Below are positions 15,290 through 24,092 of a stretch of DNA of 47,636 bases, piece by piece. A program made the translations under genes and the position numbers. The notes beneath the pieces were generated by a model. It saw nothing but the letters and a program-made list of their open reading frames with translations, was not told where the DNA came from and did not search any database. The first letter of the stretch is position 1, and every line of letters begins with the position of its first letter. The stretch lies in IMG/VR virus record IMGVR_UViG_3300038708_000015, positions 1 to 47,636 of that record, one strand, 5' to 3'. Source of the DNA: a virus.

Positions 15290-15737
15290 GAAAGTCTCTG
15301 ATAAGACGACTGCAGCCGAGCTTACACCGAAGTTTTTAGAACTTCGTAGGCTCGGCTTTTCTATTGGAAAAATCGCACAGAGAACAGGCAAGTCAAAGTC
15401 ATACGTACACAAATATATATCCAGAGCACTGGACGAGCTCAACGAGAAGACCAGAGAAGAAACTGCCCATTACAAACAACTTCAAATCGAAAGGTATGAA
15501 GGGCTACTACAAGCCGTAGCAGCCGAGATAGGCAGAGGAAACGTGAAAGCCGTAGACACAGCACGCCGCGTACTGGACAGCTTAAGCCGTTTAACCGGCG
15601 CAGAAGCACCACACAAAATAGCGCCGACCAACCCAGACGGCACAGCGCCATACAGCGACCCCGCAGCAGCGATGACGGAAGATGAAAGGCTCAAGCGCAT
15701 TGCAGAATTGCAGAAAAAACTCGATGACGGCAAATGA
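15279..15737 (+). CDS. terS: Terminase small subunit
   Basis: This 152-aa protein has an N-terminal helix-turn-helix (GFSIGKIAQRTGKSKSYVHKYI), a central helical oligomerisation part and a charged C-terminal tail. The fold, length and position just upstream of the large terminase identify it as TerS, which recognises the packaging site and regulates TerL. It starts inside the methylase gene and overlaps terL by 14 bp. Confidence 0.85.
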   Translation: MPSKKVSDKTTAAELTPKFLELRRLGFSIGKIAQRTGKSKSYVHKYISRALDELNEKTREETAHYKQLQIERYEGLLQAVAAEIGRGNVKAVDTARRVLDSLSRLTGAEAPHKIAPTNPDGTAPYSDPAAAMTEDERLKRIAELQKKLDDGK

Positions 15738-17376
15738 ACAAATCGAACTCCTCAAATTGCTCGAACACCAGCACAAAGAACGGGCACGGAACAGCCTCGA
15801 CGCATACTGCAGGTATATCGAAATACCAGGTGCCCCGCTGGTTGAGGACAGTTGTGAAAAAGGCGATGATTGTGACGATCCTGACTGTACTTTACATGAA
15901 GTTAGTAGCGCATTTTATCCTGACACGGTAGAGCCAGCAGAGCACCACAGCCTAATAAATACGACACTCGAGAAAGTAGAAAGCCGAGAGATAGACCCCG
16001 AGACAGGCTACCGATACGAAAACGTTATGATCTTCATGCCACCAGGTAGCGCAAAGAGCACCTACGGCTCAGTGACATTCCCAACTTGGTACATGGGGAA
16101 GAACCCAAACAAGAACATCATCACGACCAGCTACGCAAGCCAACTGGCGCGCAAGTTTGGACGTAAATGCCGCACCATTACAGCAAGCAAACAATTCGCT
16201 GAATTATTTAATACCGGACTAAACCCACAAAACCGCGCCGTTGACGATTGGGCCCTACTTAACGGATCGACATTTATGTGCGGGGGTATCCTTTCAGGTA
16301 TTACCGGTAACCGCGCAGACATGCTCGTCATAGACGATCCGGTAAAAGGGCGAGAGGACGCCGACAGCCCCACCATTAGAGATAAGACGTGGGAAGCATA
16401 CCTAAGTGACGTCAAAACCCGATTAAAGCCAAATGGCTCACAGATAATCATCCAGACACGCTGGCACGAAGACGATCTATCAGGGCGCATACTTCCCAAA
16501 AACTGGGATGGGAATAGCGGATGGGTAGAGAGTCGCCAAGGCGATATGTGGTACGTGATATGCCTACAAGCCCAATGTGAACGAGAAGACGACCCGCTAG
16601 GGCGTAAGATAGGCGAATACCTATGGACAGACTGGTTCGACGCTAAATTCTGGGAAAGCACAAAGCGCGGTCAAGGCACGCGAAACTGGGATGCACTCTA
16701 CCAACAGAAACCCAAACCGGTAGACGGCGCACTAATAAAACGAGCGTGGCCACAACGCTACGGTGAGCCTCCCGCTGAATTTATGCGGGTAGTTTTCAGC
16801 CTTGACACCGCATACAAAGAAGACCAAATAAACGATCCGAGCGTGCTAACAATATGGGGCGAGAAAGAACATGGCAAGTACCTGCTCCATGTATGGCGGG
16901 ATCGAGTAGAGTACCCAGCACTCAAGCGAATACTAGCCAATCATTACATGGCTTGGAAACCCTCAGCCGTTTTGATCGAGGACAAATCGAGCGGTCAATC
17001 ACTCATACAAGAGTGCCGCGACGGTATCCTGCTCAAGCAGTACCCCAAACCAATACATATACCAGTGATAGCGATAGAGCCAGAAGGGAACAAACTGGAT
17101 CGCGCCGTCAGAGTATCGTCACAAATCGAAGCTGGGATCGTTTACCTACCAGAAGTGGCAGAGTGGCTAATGGATTACGAATCGGAGTTATTCGGCTTTC
17201 CCATCGCCACACACGACGACCAAGTGGACAGTACAACGCAATTCCTCGAATGGTCGCACAACAGCAGCATAAACCTCGAATTCATATCAACAGGCAAGTC
17301 AACAACGGCACACCAAGCAGAGAATACTGGTGCGTTTGGCTTCCGAATGAAAAGCAATAAATACGGAGACTTTTAA
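15724..17376 (+). CDS. terL: Terminase large subunit
   Basis: The packaging motor and nuclease, 550 aa. Walker A is MPPGSAKST and Walker B is MLVIDDP; a coupling motif region holds TRWHEDDL. The C-terminal RNase-H-like nuclease has its first Asp in FSLDTAYKE and a later cluster in THDDQVDS. ATG 15724 (MTANEQIEL) is chosen over 15682 because the extra leader lies entirely in terS. The 14-bp overlap with terS suggests coupling. Confidence 0.95.
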   Translation: MTANEQIELLKLLEHQHKERARNSLDAYCRYIEIPGAPLVEDSCEKGDDCDDPDCTLHEVSSAFYPDTVEPAEHHSLINTTLEKVESREIDPETGYRYENVMIFMPPGSAKSTYGSVTFPTWYMGKNPNKNIITTSYASQLARKFGRKCRTITASKQFAELFNTGLNPQNRAVDDWALLNGSTFMCGGILSGITGNRADMLVIDDPVKGREDADSPTIRDKTWEAYLSDVKTRLKPNGSQIIIQTRWHEDDLSGRILPKNWDGNSGWVESRQGDMWYVICLQAQCEREDDPLGRKIGEYLWTDWFDAKFWESTKRGQGTRNWDALYQQKPKPVDGALIKRAWPQRYGEPPAEFMRVVFSLDTAYKEDQINDPSVLTIWGEKEHGKYLLHVWRDRVEYPALKRILANHYMAWKPSAVLIEDKSSGQSLIQECRDGILLKQYPKPIHIPVIAIEPEGNKLDRAVRVSSQIEAGIVYLPEVAEWLMDYESELFGFPIATHDDQVDSTTQFLEWSHNSSINLEFISTGKSTTAHQAENTGAFGFRMKSNKYGDF

Positions 17377-17379
17377 CTA

Positions 17380-18867
17380 ATGGCCGACGCAAAACTTAAA
17401 CGCAAAGATATGATGGAATTATCCCGCGTGGATCATGGTAAGGGCATGTTTCAGGCACTAATAGACGGCATGATTCAAAATCCCGATAAATTACTGCAGT
17501 CGAAAGGTGCGGGAAGGTTTGACGTTTACGCAGACCTGCTGCGCGACGACCAAGTAAAAAGCACGTTTCAGCAACGCAGAAGCGCGACGGTTTCAGCCGA
17601 ATGGTATGTAGCACCAGGCACGGAAAACAAAGAAGACACCGAGCAGTCAAAGTTCCTTAAATGGCAGCTTCAGCAAATCAACTTCGACAAGATTACAGAC
17701 CAGATGCTGTACGCTGTGTTTTTTGGCTTTGCCGTCGCTGAGATAATATTCGGATACGATGAAGGTACAGGCTGGATATACGCCAAAGAAGTCAAGGTTA
17801 GAGATCGCAACCGCTTCATGTTTGACGAAGATCATAACCTCGTGCTTTACGAATGCGGTGATAAAACATCACTGCCACAACACAAGTTCTGGACCATATC
17901 AACCGGAGCCAACCACAGCGACAACCCATACGGTGAAGGGCTAGCGAACTCGCTTTACTGGCCGGTATTCTTTAAGAGAAATGGTATTAAATTCTGGATG
18001 GTTTACCTTGAAAAGTTTGGTATGCCAACGGTCAAAGCTGCACTATCACAATCGCAATTTCAGGACCCCGAACAACGTGGGATCGCGCTTCAAATTATCG
18101 AAGCCATACACGCCGACTCTGGCGTAGTGATGCCAGCAGACATTGAAATGGAGCTTATCGAGGCAAGCCGATCAGGTACCGCTACCTACGAAAAGCTGTA
18201 CGACAAAATGGACGCGGCAATAAGTAAGATTGTTTTAAGCCAAACCATGACCACCGACGACGGCAGCAGCAAGAGCCAAGCCGAAGTGCATAAGGGCGTG
18301 AAGGACGAAGTTATAAAATCAGATGCCGACCTGATATGTGAAACCTTCAATAGCGACATTGTGCGCCAACTTATAGACCTAAATTTTGCTAACACAGAGT
18401 TTTACCCCAACGTGTGGCGAAGAACCGAGCCAGAGGAAGATCTGAAGGAAATCGCAGAGCGCGACACCAAGATAAAGTCACTCGGCGTTAAACCAACCGA
18501 AGAATACATCAAAGATACCTACGGCGAAGGCTGGGTAATTGATGAAAACGCCAACCAGCCTCCAACCATGCCACCCAATGCCGATCCCGAATTTGCGGAA
18601 CCAGGCATACGCACACAGAAGTCGAACCAGCACAGACAGGATCAGCACGCCATAAACAATGGCGCCTCGATGTTAGCAACCGCATACAACGAGCTACTTA
18701 CGCCAAAGATTGAACAGATACTTGCACTCGCAGAAGAAAGCGGCGACCTCGAGAGCATGAGAGATAACCTCTTTGACTTAGTCAACGACTCTAGCGACGA
18801 GAACGTGAAGAAAATAGAGCGTGCCACTTTTGCAGCACGCATAGCCGCAATATTTAAGGGCCGATAA
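17380..18867 (+). CDS. Portal protein (Mu gp29/DUF935 family)
   Basis: This 495-aa portal contains LLRDDQVKSTFQQRRSATVS, the WYVAPG segment and NPYGEGLANSLYWPVFFKRNGI, which are characteristic of DUF935. It forms the dodecameric channel for DNA at the capsid vertex. It begins 3 nt after terL and abuts the gpF-like gene, overlapping by 1 bp, as in Mu. Confidence 0.95.
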   Translation: MADAKLKRKDMMELSRVDHGKGMFQALIDGMIQNPDKLLQSKGAGRFDVYADLLRDDQVKSTFQQRRSATVSAEWYVAPGTENKEDTEQSKFLKWQLQQINFDKITDQMLYAVFFGFAVAEIIFGYDEGTGWIYAKEVKVRDRNRFMFDEDHNLVLYECGDKTSLPQHKFWTISTGANHSDNPYGEGLANSLYWPVFFKRNGIKFWMVYLEKFGMPTVKAALSQSQFQDPEQRGIALQIIEAIHADSGVVMPADIEMELIEASRSGTATYEKLYDKMDAAISKIVLSQTMTTDDGSSKSQAEVHKGVKDEVIKSDADLICETFNSDIVRQLIDLNFANTEFYPNVWRRTEPEEDLKEIAERDTKIKSLGVKPTEEYIKDTYGEGWVIDENANQPPTMPPNADPEFAEPGIRTQKSNQHRQDQHAINNGASMLATAYNELLTPKIEQILALAEESGDLESMRDNLFDLVNDSSDENVKKIERATFAARIAAIFKGR

Positions 18868-20084
18868 TGATAGCAGGTGAAACCTTCAATCTAGCGCCAG
18901 AGAAGGCAATAGAGTTCTATAAGGACAAAGGGCTACGCCGATCATTTGCATGGCAAGATATGATCAAGGAGGAGCACGCCTACGCCTTCACAGTTGCAAA
19001 AATGATGGACAGAGACTTACTCGACACCACAAAGCAGCTTATGGACACCATAATAGCCGAAGGTAGAACGATCCAAGACTTCAACAAAGAGTTAATACCT
19101 CACCTGCAAAAGAAAGGGTGGTGGGGTAAAGACGATGTTATCGATCCATTGACCGGCATGGTCACAAACGCGCAGCTAGGAAGCCCAGCACGGCTAGAAA
19201 CAATATTTAGAACAAACATGCAAAGCGCTTATGCCGTGGGTGCATGGGAAGCGATAGAAGCTAGTAAGGAGAGTTTGCCGTACCTTATGTACGACGCAAT
19301 AGACGACGGACGCGCCAGGGAAGAACATGCCAAGTTTGATGGTCTCGTTTTGCCCGTTGATCATCCATTCTGGAAAGAACACTACCCACCAAATGACTAC
19401 AACTGCCGGTGCGGTACCATTCAAATGGACGAGGACGACGTAGAGGACGAAGGGCTAGAAATTAGCGACGACCCAGTGATAGAGCGTAAACCATGGACCA
19501 ACCCCCTCACCGGCATAACGGAGCAGCTACCAGTAGGCGTAAGCCCCAGCTTTAACTTTAATGCAGGGCATGAGCGCATGCGAATACTCGCAAATGCTTA
19601 CATGGGAAAGGTAAAGCGCCAAGGTTCACCTGCAGACGAGGTAGGCCACTTGTTAAGCAGTTCAACGATAAATGCCGCGTTTCGTTCCTGGCTTGATAAC
19701 AACCGCACAGCCACCGACGAAAGAGTATGGCCGATAGGTACCTATTCACCCAGGGCATTGAAAAAGCTGGACGACGAAGGGATCAAGCCAACCACAGGCA
19801 TGATAGAGCTAAACACTGCAGTCGCCAGGCAAAGCAACCTGACCAACGCCGAGCTATACGAACTACCTGACATTATAGCCTCACCAGACGCGGTCTACTT
19901 TCATAAAAGCCGGCGCACAGTCATATACACCCGCACCAACGACGACGGCACCGTCACCATGGTAACAACCAAGACGAATGGTAAAGCGGGAGGTCGCGCA
20001 TACGACTACGTCAAAGCCGCAGAAATAACCACGCAAGACACCATCGATAAGCGCATAGCGCGTGGCACGTTCCTAGTTTGGTAA
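18867..20084 (+). CDS. Mu gpF-like head morphogenesis protein with C-terminal nuclease-like domain
   Basis: Residues about 1-200 are Phage_Mu_F: FRTNMQSAYAVGAWEA, DDGRAREEHAKFDGLVLP and NDYNCRCGT are classical. The protein is 405 aa, and the last 150 residues are an added domain (AVYFHKSRRTVIYTR, later AAEITTQDTIDKRIARGTFLVW) that resembles the phage barnase/EndoU/colicin-like (PBECR) domains often fused to gpF proteins; no catalytic residue could be proved. gpF is a minor virion component, so the domain could enter the host with DNA. It is the last head gene before the 7-kb insert. Confidence 0.85.
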   Translation: MIAGETFNLAPEKAIEFYKDKGLRRSFAWQDMIKEEHAYAFTVAKMMDRDLLDTTKQLMDTIIAEGRTIQDFNKELIPHLQKKGWWGKDDVIDPLTGMVTNAQLGSPARLETIFRTNMQSAYAVGAWEAIEASKESLPYLMYDAIDDGRAREEHAKFDGLVLPVDHPFWKEHYPPNDYNCRCGTIQMDEDDVEDEGLEISDDPVIERKPWTNPLTGITEQLPVGVSPSFNFNAGHERMRILANAYMGKVKRQGSPADEVGHLLSSSTINAAFRSWLDNNRTATDERVWPIGTYSPRALKKLDDEGIKPTTGMIELNTAVARQSNLTNAELYELPDIIASPDAVYFHKSRRTVIYTRTNDDGTVTMVTTKTNGKAGGRAYDYVKAAEITTQDTIDKRIARGTFLVW

Positions 20085-20091
20085 CAAAAAA

Positions 20092-20162
20092 GTTCAGTAA
20101 AACGAACGAAAATGGTTGATAAGTTCGGTTTATGGGTAAATACTAAGCACCGTAAACCGAAC
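20092..20162. promoter_or_regulatory. Triple operator before the 20185 operon
   Basis: Three copies related to GTACCG-N4-CCGAAC: GTTCAGTAAAACGAAC (20092-20107), the inverse of TACCCATAAACCGAAC (20123-20138) and GCACCGTAAACCGAAC (20147-20162). TTGATA (20115-20120) and TAAATA (20136-20141) may form the promoter, although the spacing is short (15 bp). The operators match those at cI/cro and PL, so the following operon should be repressed in the lysogen and opened on induction. Confidence 0.7.
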
Positions 20163-20184
20163 TTAACCAACAAGGCCAACCAAG

Positions 20185-20457
20185 ATGAACGAGCAACTAA
20201 ATAGCTACGAAACACTCATTCAAACCCTGATTGACGCAGTCGACACCACAGTGCCACTCGAAGTGGGGCGAGGAAACATCAGCAGCCAGCAAAAAGCTTC
20301 ATGGGAAGGCCATAGCAATGTGCTGACCATTTCAGACGGTGTTGAAGGGTTCGCCATTCAGATATTCGACAGAAACCAAAACCTGCTGGACGCCGAAGAA
20401 CTCACGCTGCCGAGCGCATACGCCATGGTAGGCAAATTCATAGACATGGAGGCATAG
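20185..20457 (+). CDS. Hypothetical protein, first gene of operator-controlled operon (90 aa)
   Basis: This 90-residue acidic protein (MNEQLNSYETLIQTLIDAVD) has no family I recognise. It ends 1 nt before the next start and follows the triple operator by 22 bp. No hydrophobic segment is present. Its position makes it the first product made when the insert operon is derepressed. Confidence 0.6.
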   Translation: MNEQLNSYETLIQTLIDAVDTTVPLEVGRGNISSQQKASWEGHSNVLTISDGVEGFAIQIFDRNQNLLDAEELTLPSAYAMVGKFIDMEA

Positions 20458-20458
20458 C

Positions 20459-21676
20459 ATGGCCCACCAAAGAATGTACGTCACCCTCAGACTTGGCTTT
20501 TCAGCCGTAGTGGGGGAGGCGGTATACGACAGCGGTGCCGTGATCATCTTTAACGGTACCAGGCAAGAGATTTATAGCTTATTCGGCACTAAAAACGTAA
20601 GGCGTTTTATTGACCCTGACAGATGGTCAGGGCCTGACATTCAGCAATACCCCAAAGGCTGGATGCATCTAAGCCGCGAAACCTACACCGCAGAAATGCA
20701 AGGGAAAGACAAACCTAACCAACGGAGCAAAACCATGACAGAGAAAAGCACAACAGCCATCAGCATCAAAAAGCCAGAAACTGCACTAAACCGAGCGCAA
20801 ACCGAAGTAGGCAGCATTATCGAGCAGATCGAAGCGAAGATCGCTGACAAAGAAGAAAACTACCAGGGCCTTGTTTACGACGCCACCACGCCAGAAGGGT
20901 ACGAGAACTGCCGCGAAGTCTGCAAAGAATTACGCCCCCTGCGCGCCGATGTTGAAAAGACCCGCAAGGCATTGAAAGCACCGGTCACGGCTTTAGGCAA
21001 AAAGGTAGACGCAGGATTTAAAACGCTTATACAGCGCATGGATAAGCTACTCGAAGCACCGCAGGAGGCATACCGAGCCGAAGACGAACGCAAAGAGCGT
21101 ATAGAAGCGGAGCGCATCGAGAAGGCAAAAAACGCCATGACCTGGATGCGAAACCTTTGCAACACCGCAATGCAAGTGGACAGCGCCAAAATTCAGGAAC
21201 TGCTCAATAAGCTGGAAGAAAAAGAAATAGACCCAGAACTATTTCAGGAGCTACTCGCAGAGGCAACCGGCCTAAAAGAGCAAACGCTGCAGAGCCTTAA
21301 AATGGCCCTTTCATTGAAACAGCAAGCAGAAGAAAACGAGCGCAAGCTAGCGGAAATGCAGAAAGAAGCAACCCAGCGCGCCCAGGAGGAAGAAAAGCAA
21401 CCGGAGCCAAGCAAACAGGCAGAGACACTAAAACCTACCTCAGAAGCAACGCACAGGAACGATAGTGACGACGCAACCAGCTACATGGCTCACCCTTCAA
21501 ACAAAAAAGCCCCCGCGGTACAAGCACAAAGTTACTCGCCTCTAGAGCTTTGGCCTAGCGACATGGACCGCGCAGAAAACGAAGCGCTAGACGAAGTATG
21601 CATCAAGCTTCAAGAAGCTGAGGAATACATCGAATTTTTAAGCCGGCAGATAGGGCTTAAACAGGAGGTAGCATGA
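20459..21676 (+). CDS. Coiled-coil phage protein with possible internal start (405 aa)
   Basis: Two parts are visible. Residues 1-90 form a small globular section (MYVTLRLGFSAVV, FIDPDRWSGPDIQQYPKGW). From about residue 93 (MTEKSTTAISIKKPETALNR) there is a long helical, charged region reminiscent of DUF1351-like phage proteins (IEAKIADKEENYQGLVYD, KALKAPVTALGKKVDAGF). An in-frame ATG at 20735 has AACGGAG upstream, so the second part may also be made alone. Function is unknown; related coiled-coil proteins occur near recombination genes. Confidence 0.6.
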   Translation: MAHQRMYVTLRLGFSAVVGEAVYDSGAVIIFNGTRQEIYSLFGTKNVRRFIDPDRWSGPDIQQYPKGWMHLSRETYTAEMQGKDKPNQRSKTMTEKSTTAISIKKPETALNRAQTEVGSIIEQIEAKIADKEENYQGLVYDATTPEGYENCREVCKELRPLRADVEKTRKALKAPVTALGKKVDAGFKTLIQRMDKLLEAPQEAYRAEDERKERIEAERIEKAKNAMTWMRNLCNTAMQVDSAKIQELLNKLEEKEIDPELFQELLAEATGLKEQTLQSLKMALSLKQQAEENERKLAEMQKEATQRAQEEEKQPEPSKQAETLKPTSEATHRNDSDDATSYMAHPSNKKAPAVQAQSYSPLELWPSDMDRAENEALDEVCIKLQEAEEYIEFLSRQIGLKQEVA

Positions 21677-21765
21677 TTTATTGGATCATCGGTTACCTAA
21701 TCCTAAGCGTGATCTTCACGCTGTTTTTAGCACGCTGCATAAGCCGAGTTAACCCTAAAGATTAA
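21673..21765 (+). CDS. Single-pass membrane peptide (30 aa)
   Basis: The frame MIYWIIGYLILSVIFTLFLA ends RCISRVNPKD: one membrane helix and a short basic tail. It is coupled by an ATGA overlap to the upstream coiled-coil gene and has AGGAGGT upstream, a strong ribosome binding site. Function is unknown, but the translation signals make it credible. Confidence 0.55.
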   Translation: MIYWIIGYLILSVIFTLFLARCISRVNPKD

Positions 21766-21804
21766 AAGTAGGCCCCTACGGGGGCTTGAACCGCGAGACA
21801 CACC

Positions 21805-22026
21805 ATGGAATTTAAAAAAGCAATTGAGACTGCAGAGAAACCGCCAGTAACCCTAAACGACGTAATGCCAAAGTTTAGAGGCAACCAAAGCGAAGCGGCG
21901 ATCTATTTTACTTGCAACAGGGCAACGATCAGAAAGTACCTGCAGGACAAGAAAGGCGAGACACACGAAATAGTTGTCAGAAACGGGCAGCTACGCATTT
22001 TCACCGACACAGGCAGGGCAGAGTAA
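21805..22026 (+). CDS. ninH: NinH-like DNA-binding protein
   Basis: The 73-aa protein matches lambda NinH: NQSEAAIYFTCNRATIRKYL aligns with the Fis-like helix-turn-helix, followed by the family's DKKGETHEIVV. NinH binds DNA in lambda's nin region; its exact function is unsettled. Here it lies in the third operator-controlled operon. The stop overlaps the next ATG by 1 bp (TAATG). Confidence 0.75.
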   Translation: MEFKKAIETAEKPPVTLNDVMPKFRGNQSEAAIYFTCNRATIRKYLQDKKGETHEIVVRNGQLRIFTDTGRAE

Positions 22027-22112
22027 TGGAAGACTACGAATTACCCGAAGGGGATATAGCCGACGCCATAGAGCGCCAAATCGCTGAGTTTTTTGGAACG
22101 GAGGTGGAATGA
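22026..22112 (+). CDS. Very small acidic protein (28 aa)
   Basis: The frame MEDYELPEGDIADAIERQIA, ending EFFGTEVE, is coupled to its upstream gene (TAATG) and to the next gene (ATGA overlap with AACGGAGGTG as its ribosome site). Nothing is known of its function. The overlaps on both ends make it likely to be translated. Confidence 0.5.
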   Translation: MEDYELPEGDIADAIERQIAEFFGTEVE

Positions 22113-22318
22113 AAACGGTTTATATATGGACTGCTGAGATATATGACAGCAAGAAAGACGAAACGCTGGAAACAACCGTGGTCACGAACAGCCGAGACAT
22201 TGAGGCGGCGATCAAGTTAACCGACGAAAGAGAGCAGGAATACCAAAAAGTAAACGTTAGATCCAAAGCAAGAGAAATCAGAAGTATTAAATTCATTCAC
22301 CCTGCATGCATGGAGTAG
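22109..22318 (+). CDS. Hypothetical protein (69 aa)
   Basis: Small protein, MKTVYIWTAEIYDSKKDETL, with a predicted mixed alpha/beta outline and basic C-terminal half (NVRSKAREIRSIKF). It has a strong AACGGAGGTG ribosome site and overlaps the upstream peptide by 4 bp. Family not recognised. It is the last tightly packed gene of the operon begun at 20185. Confidence 0.55.
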   Translation: MKTVYIWTAEIYDSKKDETLETTVVTNSRDIEAAIKLTDEREQEYQKVNVRSKAREIRSIKFIHPACME

Positions 22319-22370
22319 ATAGGGATTAACCATAGTTGATAAGACTAAATTTTTAAACCGGAGAAATAAC

Positions 22371-22715
22371 ATGGCAGATAGAAAATTAACCAACATAGAC
22401 GACTTTATGTCTGAACTCGAGGCAGGGATTTTTAAAGACCGATTAGCTTTAATGTTGACAGATTCAGCACTCGGCGCAGTCGTTAACAATGCGGTCGGCA
22501 AAGTAAAAATTGAATTCAACATCAAACGCTTGAACGAGCATGGCCAAGTGATGATTGAAACAAAGCTTCAACACGTAAAGCCCACCAAACGTGGAGCCAT
22601 AGCAGAACACCTGAGCAGCCAAACCCCAATGTGGGTAGGTCGCGGAGGCGTAGTTACCATTGAGCAGCCCAAAGAAGAAATAACGGGCCAATTCACTTTA
22701 GTAGAAAACAAATAA
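22371..22715 (+). CDS. Hypothetical partner of the DUF2303 protein (114 aa)
   Basis: The 114-aa protein (MADRKLTNIDDFMSELEAG) begins after a ribosome site CCGGAG and sits 9 bp before the DUF2303 gene. Its central part contains AVGKVKIEFNIKRLNEHGQVMIETKL and reads as a beta-rich fold. Small genes in this position usually accompany YfdQ-like genes in enterobacterial prophages. I do not know the function. Confidence 0.6.
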   Translation: MADRKLTNIDDFMSELEAGIFKDRLALMLTDSALGAVVNNAVGKVKIEFNIKRLNEHGQVMIETKLQHVKPTKRGAIAEHLSSQTPMWVGRGGVVTIEQPKEEITGQFTLVENK

Positions 22716-22724
22716 GGTACCATC

Positions 22725-23537
22725 ATGGATAAATCAGCAATTAATCAAATTCAAGAAAGCGCTGGCGTCAACAAAGTCGCTGAAATGCTAAAAGCGGAAG
22801 GTATTGGTGGCTTGATAGTCTCAACCGACACAGTAGGGTTTAAAGACCTTGAAAAATTCATGCCCAATGCGCGCCATTTTAGGCTTAGTTTCGCCACGAA
22901 CCAGATAAGTGAATTTGAAGGTTATGTAGAAAAAAATATCAGCGACGACACTCAGATTTTTATTGATGAAAGTAACCTGAGCGCAGAATGTATTTTCGAT
23001 CTTGGCACCCCTGCCAAGCCATTGCACAAAAACCATAGCGCTAAATTGATTTTGAAGAAAACAGCGGTCTATAGAGCGATATTAGATATTGAAGAAAGGC
23101 AATGTGATCAGCAGACCATTGCTGAGTTCTTGGAAGACTGGAAAAGCGAAATACATAGTATAGATACAAACGGCGGCGAAGTGATGACGGTAGGGCAAGC
23201 AGCTTCATCGGTGCGGAACCTTACCATTGAGCAAGCACGTGAAATAAACTCCAAAGTTGATAACTTCGGATACGAAGCCAGTGCCATGGAAAGGATAGAA
23301 GCGAAAAACAAGGATGCACTACCATCCACAATAAACTTCAAAATTTCTACCCATCAAGGACTAAACAAAAGAGACATAACGTTGAGACTCTCAATTCTCA
23401 CCGGTATGGATAAGCCTAAAATCAAGCTTAGAATTGTAGGCGAGGAAACCATATCCGAAGAAATAGCCGAAGAGTTCAAAGATATTCTTAATGGAAGCCT
23501 CGCTGAGAAGGCAACTATTTATATAGGCACAATTTAA
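22725..23537 (+). CDS. DUF2303 (YfdQ-like) protein
   Basis: The 270-aa protein has the DUF2303 outline: a short N-terminal segment, then DLEKFMPNARHFRLSFATNQISEF, followed by HSAKLILKKTAVYRAIL and TIAEFLEDW. YfdQ relatives occur in many prophages, close to recombination or host-takeover genes, with no proven role. An intrinsic terminator follows the stop (23546-23567), which ends the operon here. Confidence 0.8.
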   Translation: MDKSAINQIQESAGVNKVAEMLKAEGIGGLIVSTDTVGFKDLEKFMPNARHFRLSFATNQISEFEGYVEKNISDDTQIFIDESNLSAECIFDLGTPAKPLHKNHSAKLILKKTAVYRAILDIEERQCDQQTIAEFLEDWKSEIHSIDTNGGEVMTVGQAASSVRNLTIEQAREINSKVDNFGYEASAMERIEAKNKDALPSTINFKISTHQGLNKRDITLRLSILTGMDKPKIKLRIVGEETISEEIAEEFKDILNGSLAEKATIYIGTI

Positions 23538-23545
23538 AACAATGG

Positions 23546-23567
23546 AAGCGGCGTAAAGCCGCTTTTT
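23546..23567 (+). terminator. Intrinsic terminator after the DUF2303 gene
   Basis: AAGCGGC (23546-23552) pairs with GCCGCTT (23558-23564) around a 5-nt loop, followed by a T run to 23567. It lies 8 bp after the stop codon. Confidence 0.85.
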
Positions 23568-23579
23568 ATCGGAGTAAAC

Positions 23580-24017
23580 ATGAATACTTCAAGCGTACAT
23601 TTCAGCCCAAGAGAAAAGCAGGTTTACGACTTGATGATAACAGGCGTAAGACAGAGAGTTATCGCTCAGGAAGTTGGAATATCAGTTAGAACAACTAAAT
23701 TCTACTATTCATCTATTTTCAAGAAACTTGGCGTTCATTCATCCCGGGAAGTAGTGGCGAAGCACTACATGAAATTAAATGCTATTAAAGAAAATCGCAC
23801 ACCAGGCATAGAATTGCTATCTAAAGCCGAGCGCCGTGTTTATGACCAAGCCGTTACAGGAGTTAGCAGAAAAGAAATAGCTTCAAGGCTTTTTCGTTCA
23901 GAAAGCACGGTTATATTTCACTTGAAAAATATAAGCAAAAAACTAGGAGGCGTCTCAATGCTTGAAATGGTGATTTCTCGCTACAGGGAAAATGAAAGTC
24001 ATTTTAATGCAATGTAA
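23580..24017 (+). CDS. Regulator made of two tandem LuxR/GerE helix-turn-helix domains
   Basis: This 145-aa protein is two GerE HTH units joined directly. Unit 1 (about 7-60) has FSPREKQVYDLMITG and IAQEVGISVRTTKFYYSSIFKKLG; unit 2 (about 79-135) has LSKAERRVYDQAVTG and IASRLFRSESTVIFHLKNISKKLGG. There is no sensor or receiver domain, so it may work as a covalent dimer. It has a good ribosome site (CGGAG) and lies alone between two terminators, like a moron. Its target is unknown; late or lysogenic control genes are candidates. Confidence 0.82.
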   Translation: MNTSSVHFSPREKQVYDLMITGVRQRVIAQEVGISVRTTKFYYSSIFKKLGVHSSREVVAKHYMKLNAIKENRTPGIELLSKAERRVYDQAVTGVSRKEIASRLFRSESTVIFHLKNISKKLGGVSMLEMVISRYRENESHFNAM

Positions 24018-24023
24018 TTAACT

Positions 24024-24049
24024 AAGGCGCTTTACTAGCGTCTTTTTTT
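24024..24049 (+). terminator. Intrinsic terminator after the tandem HTH gene
   Basis: AAGGCGCT (24024-24031) pairs with AGCGTCTT (24037-24044; one G-T wobble) around a 5-nt loop, with a run of T to 24049. It isolates the HTH gene from the lipoprotein gene. Confidence 0.78.
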
Positions 24050-24092
24050 AGGCTGATAATAGGCCTTAACCAACGCCAAAGGAAAATTTATT

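Noticed and set aside
21766-21790. GGCCCC-TAC-GGGGCC-like hairpin as terminator before ninH
   Set aside because: The stem is short and followed by TTGAACC, not a T run; termination is not supported.
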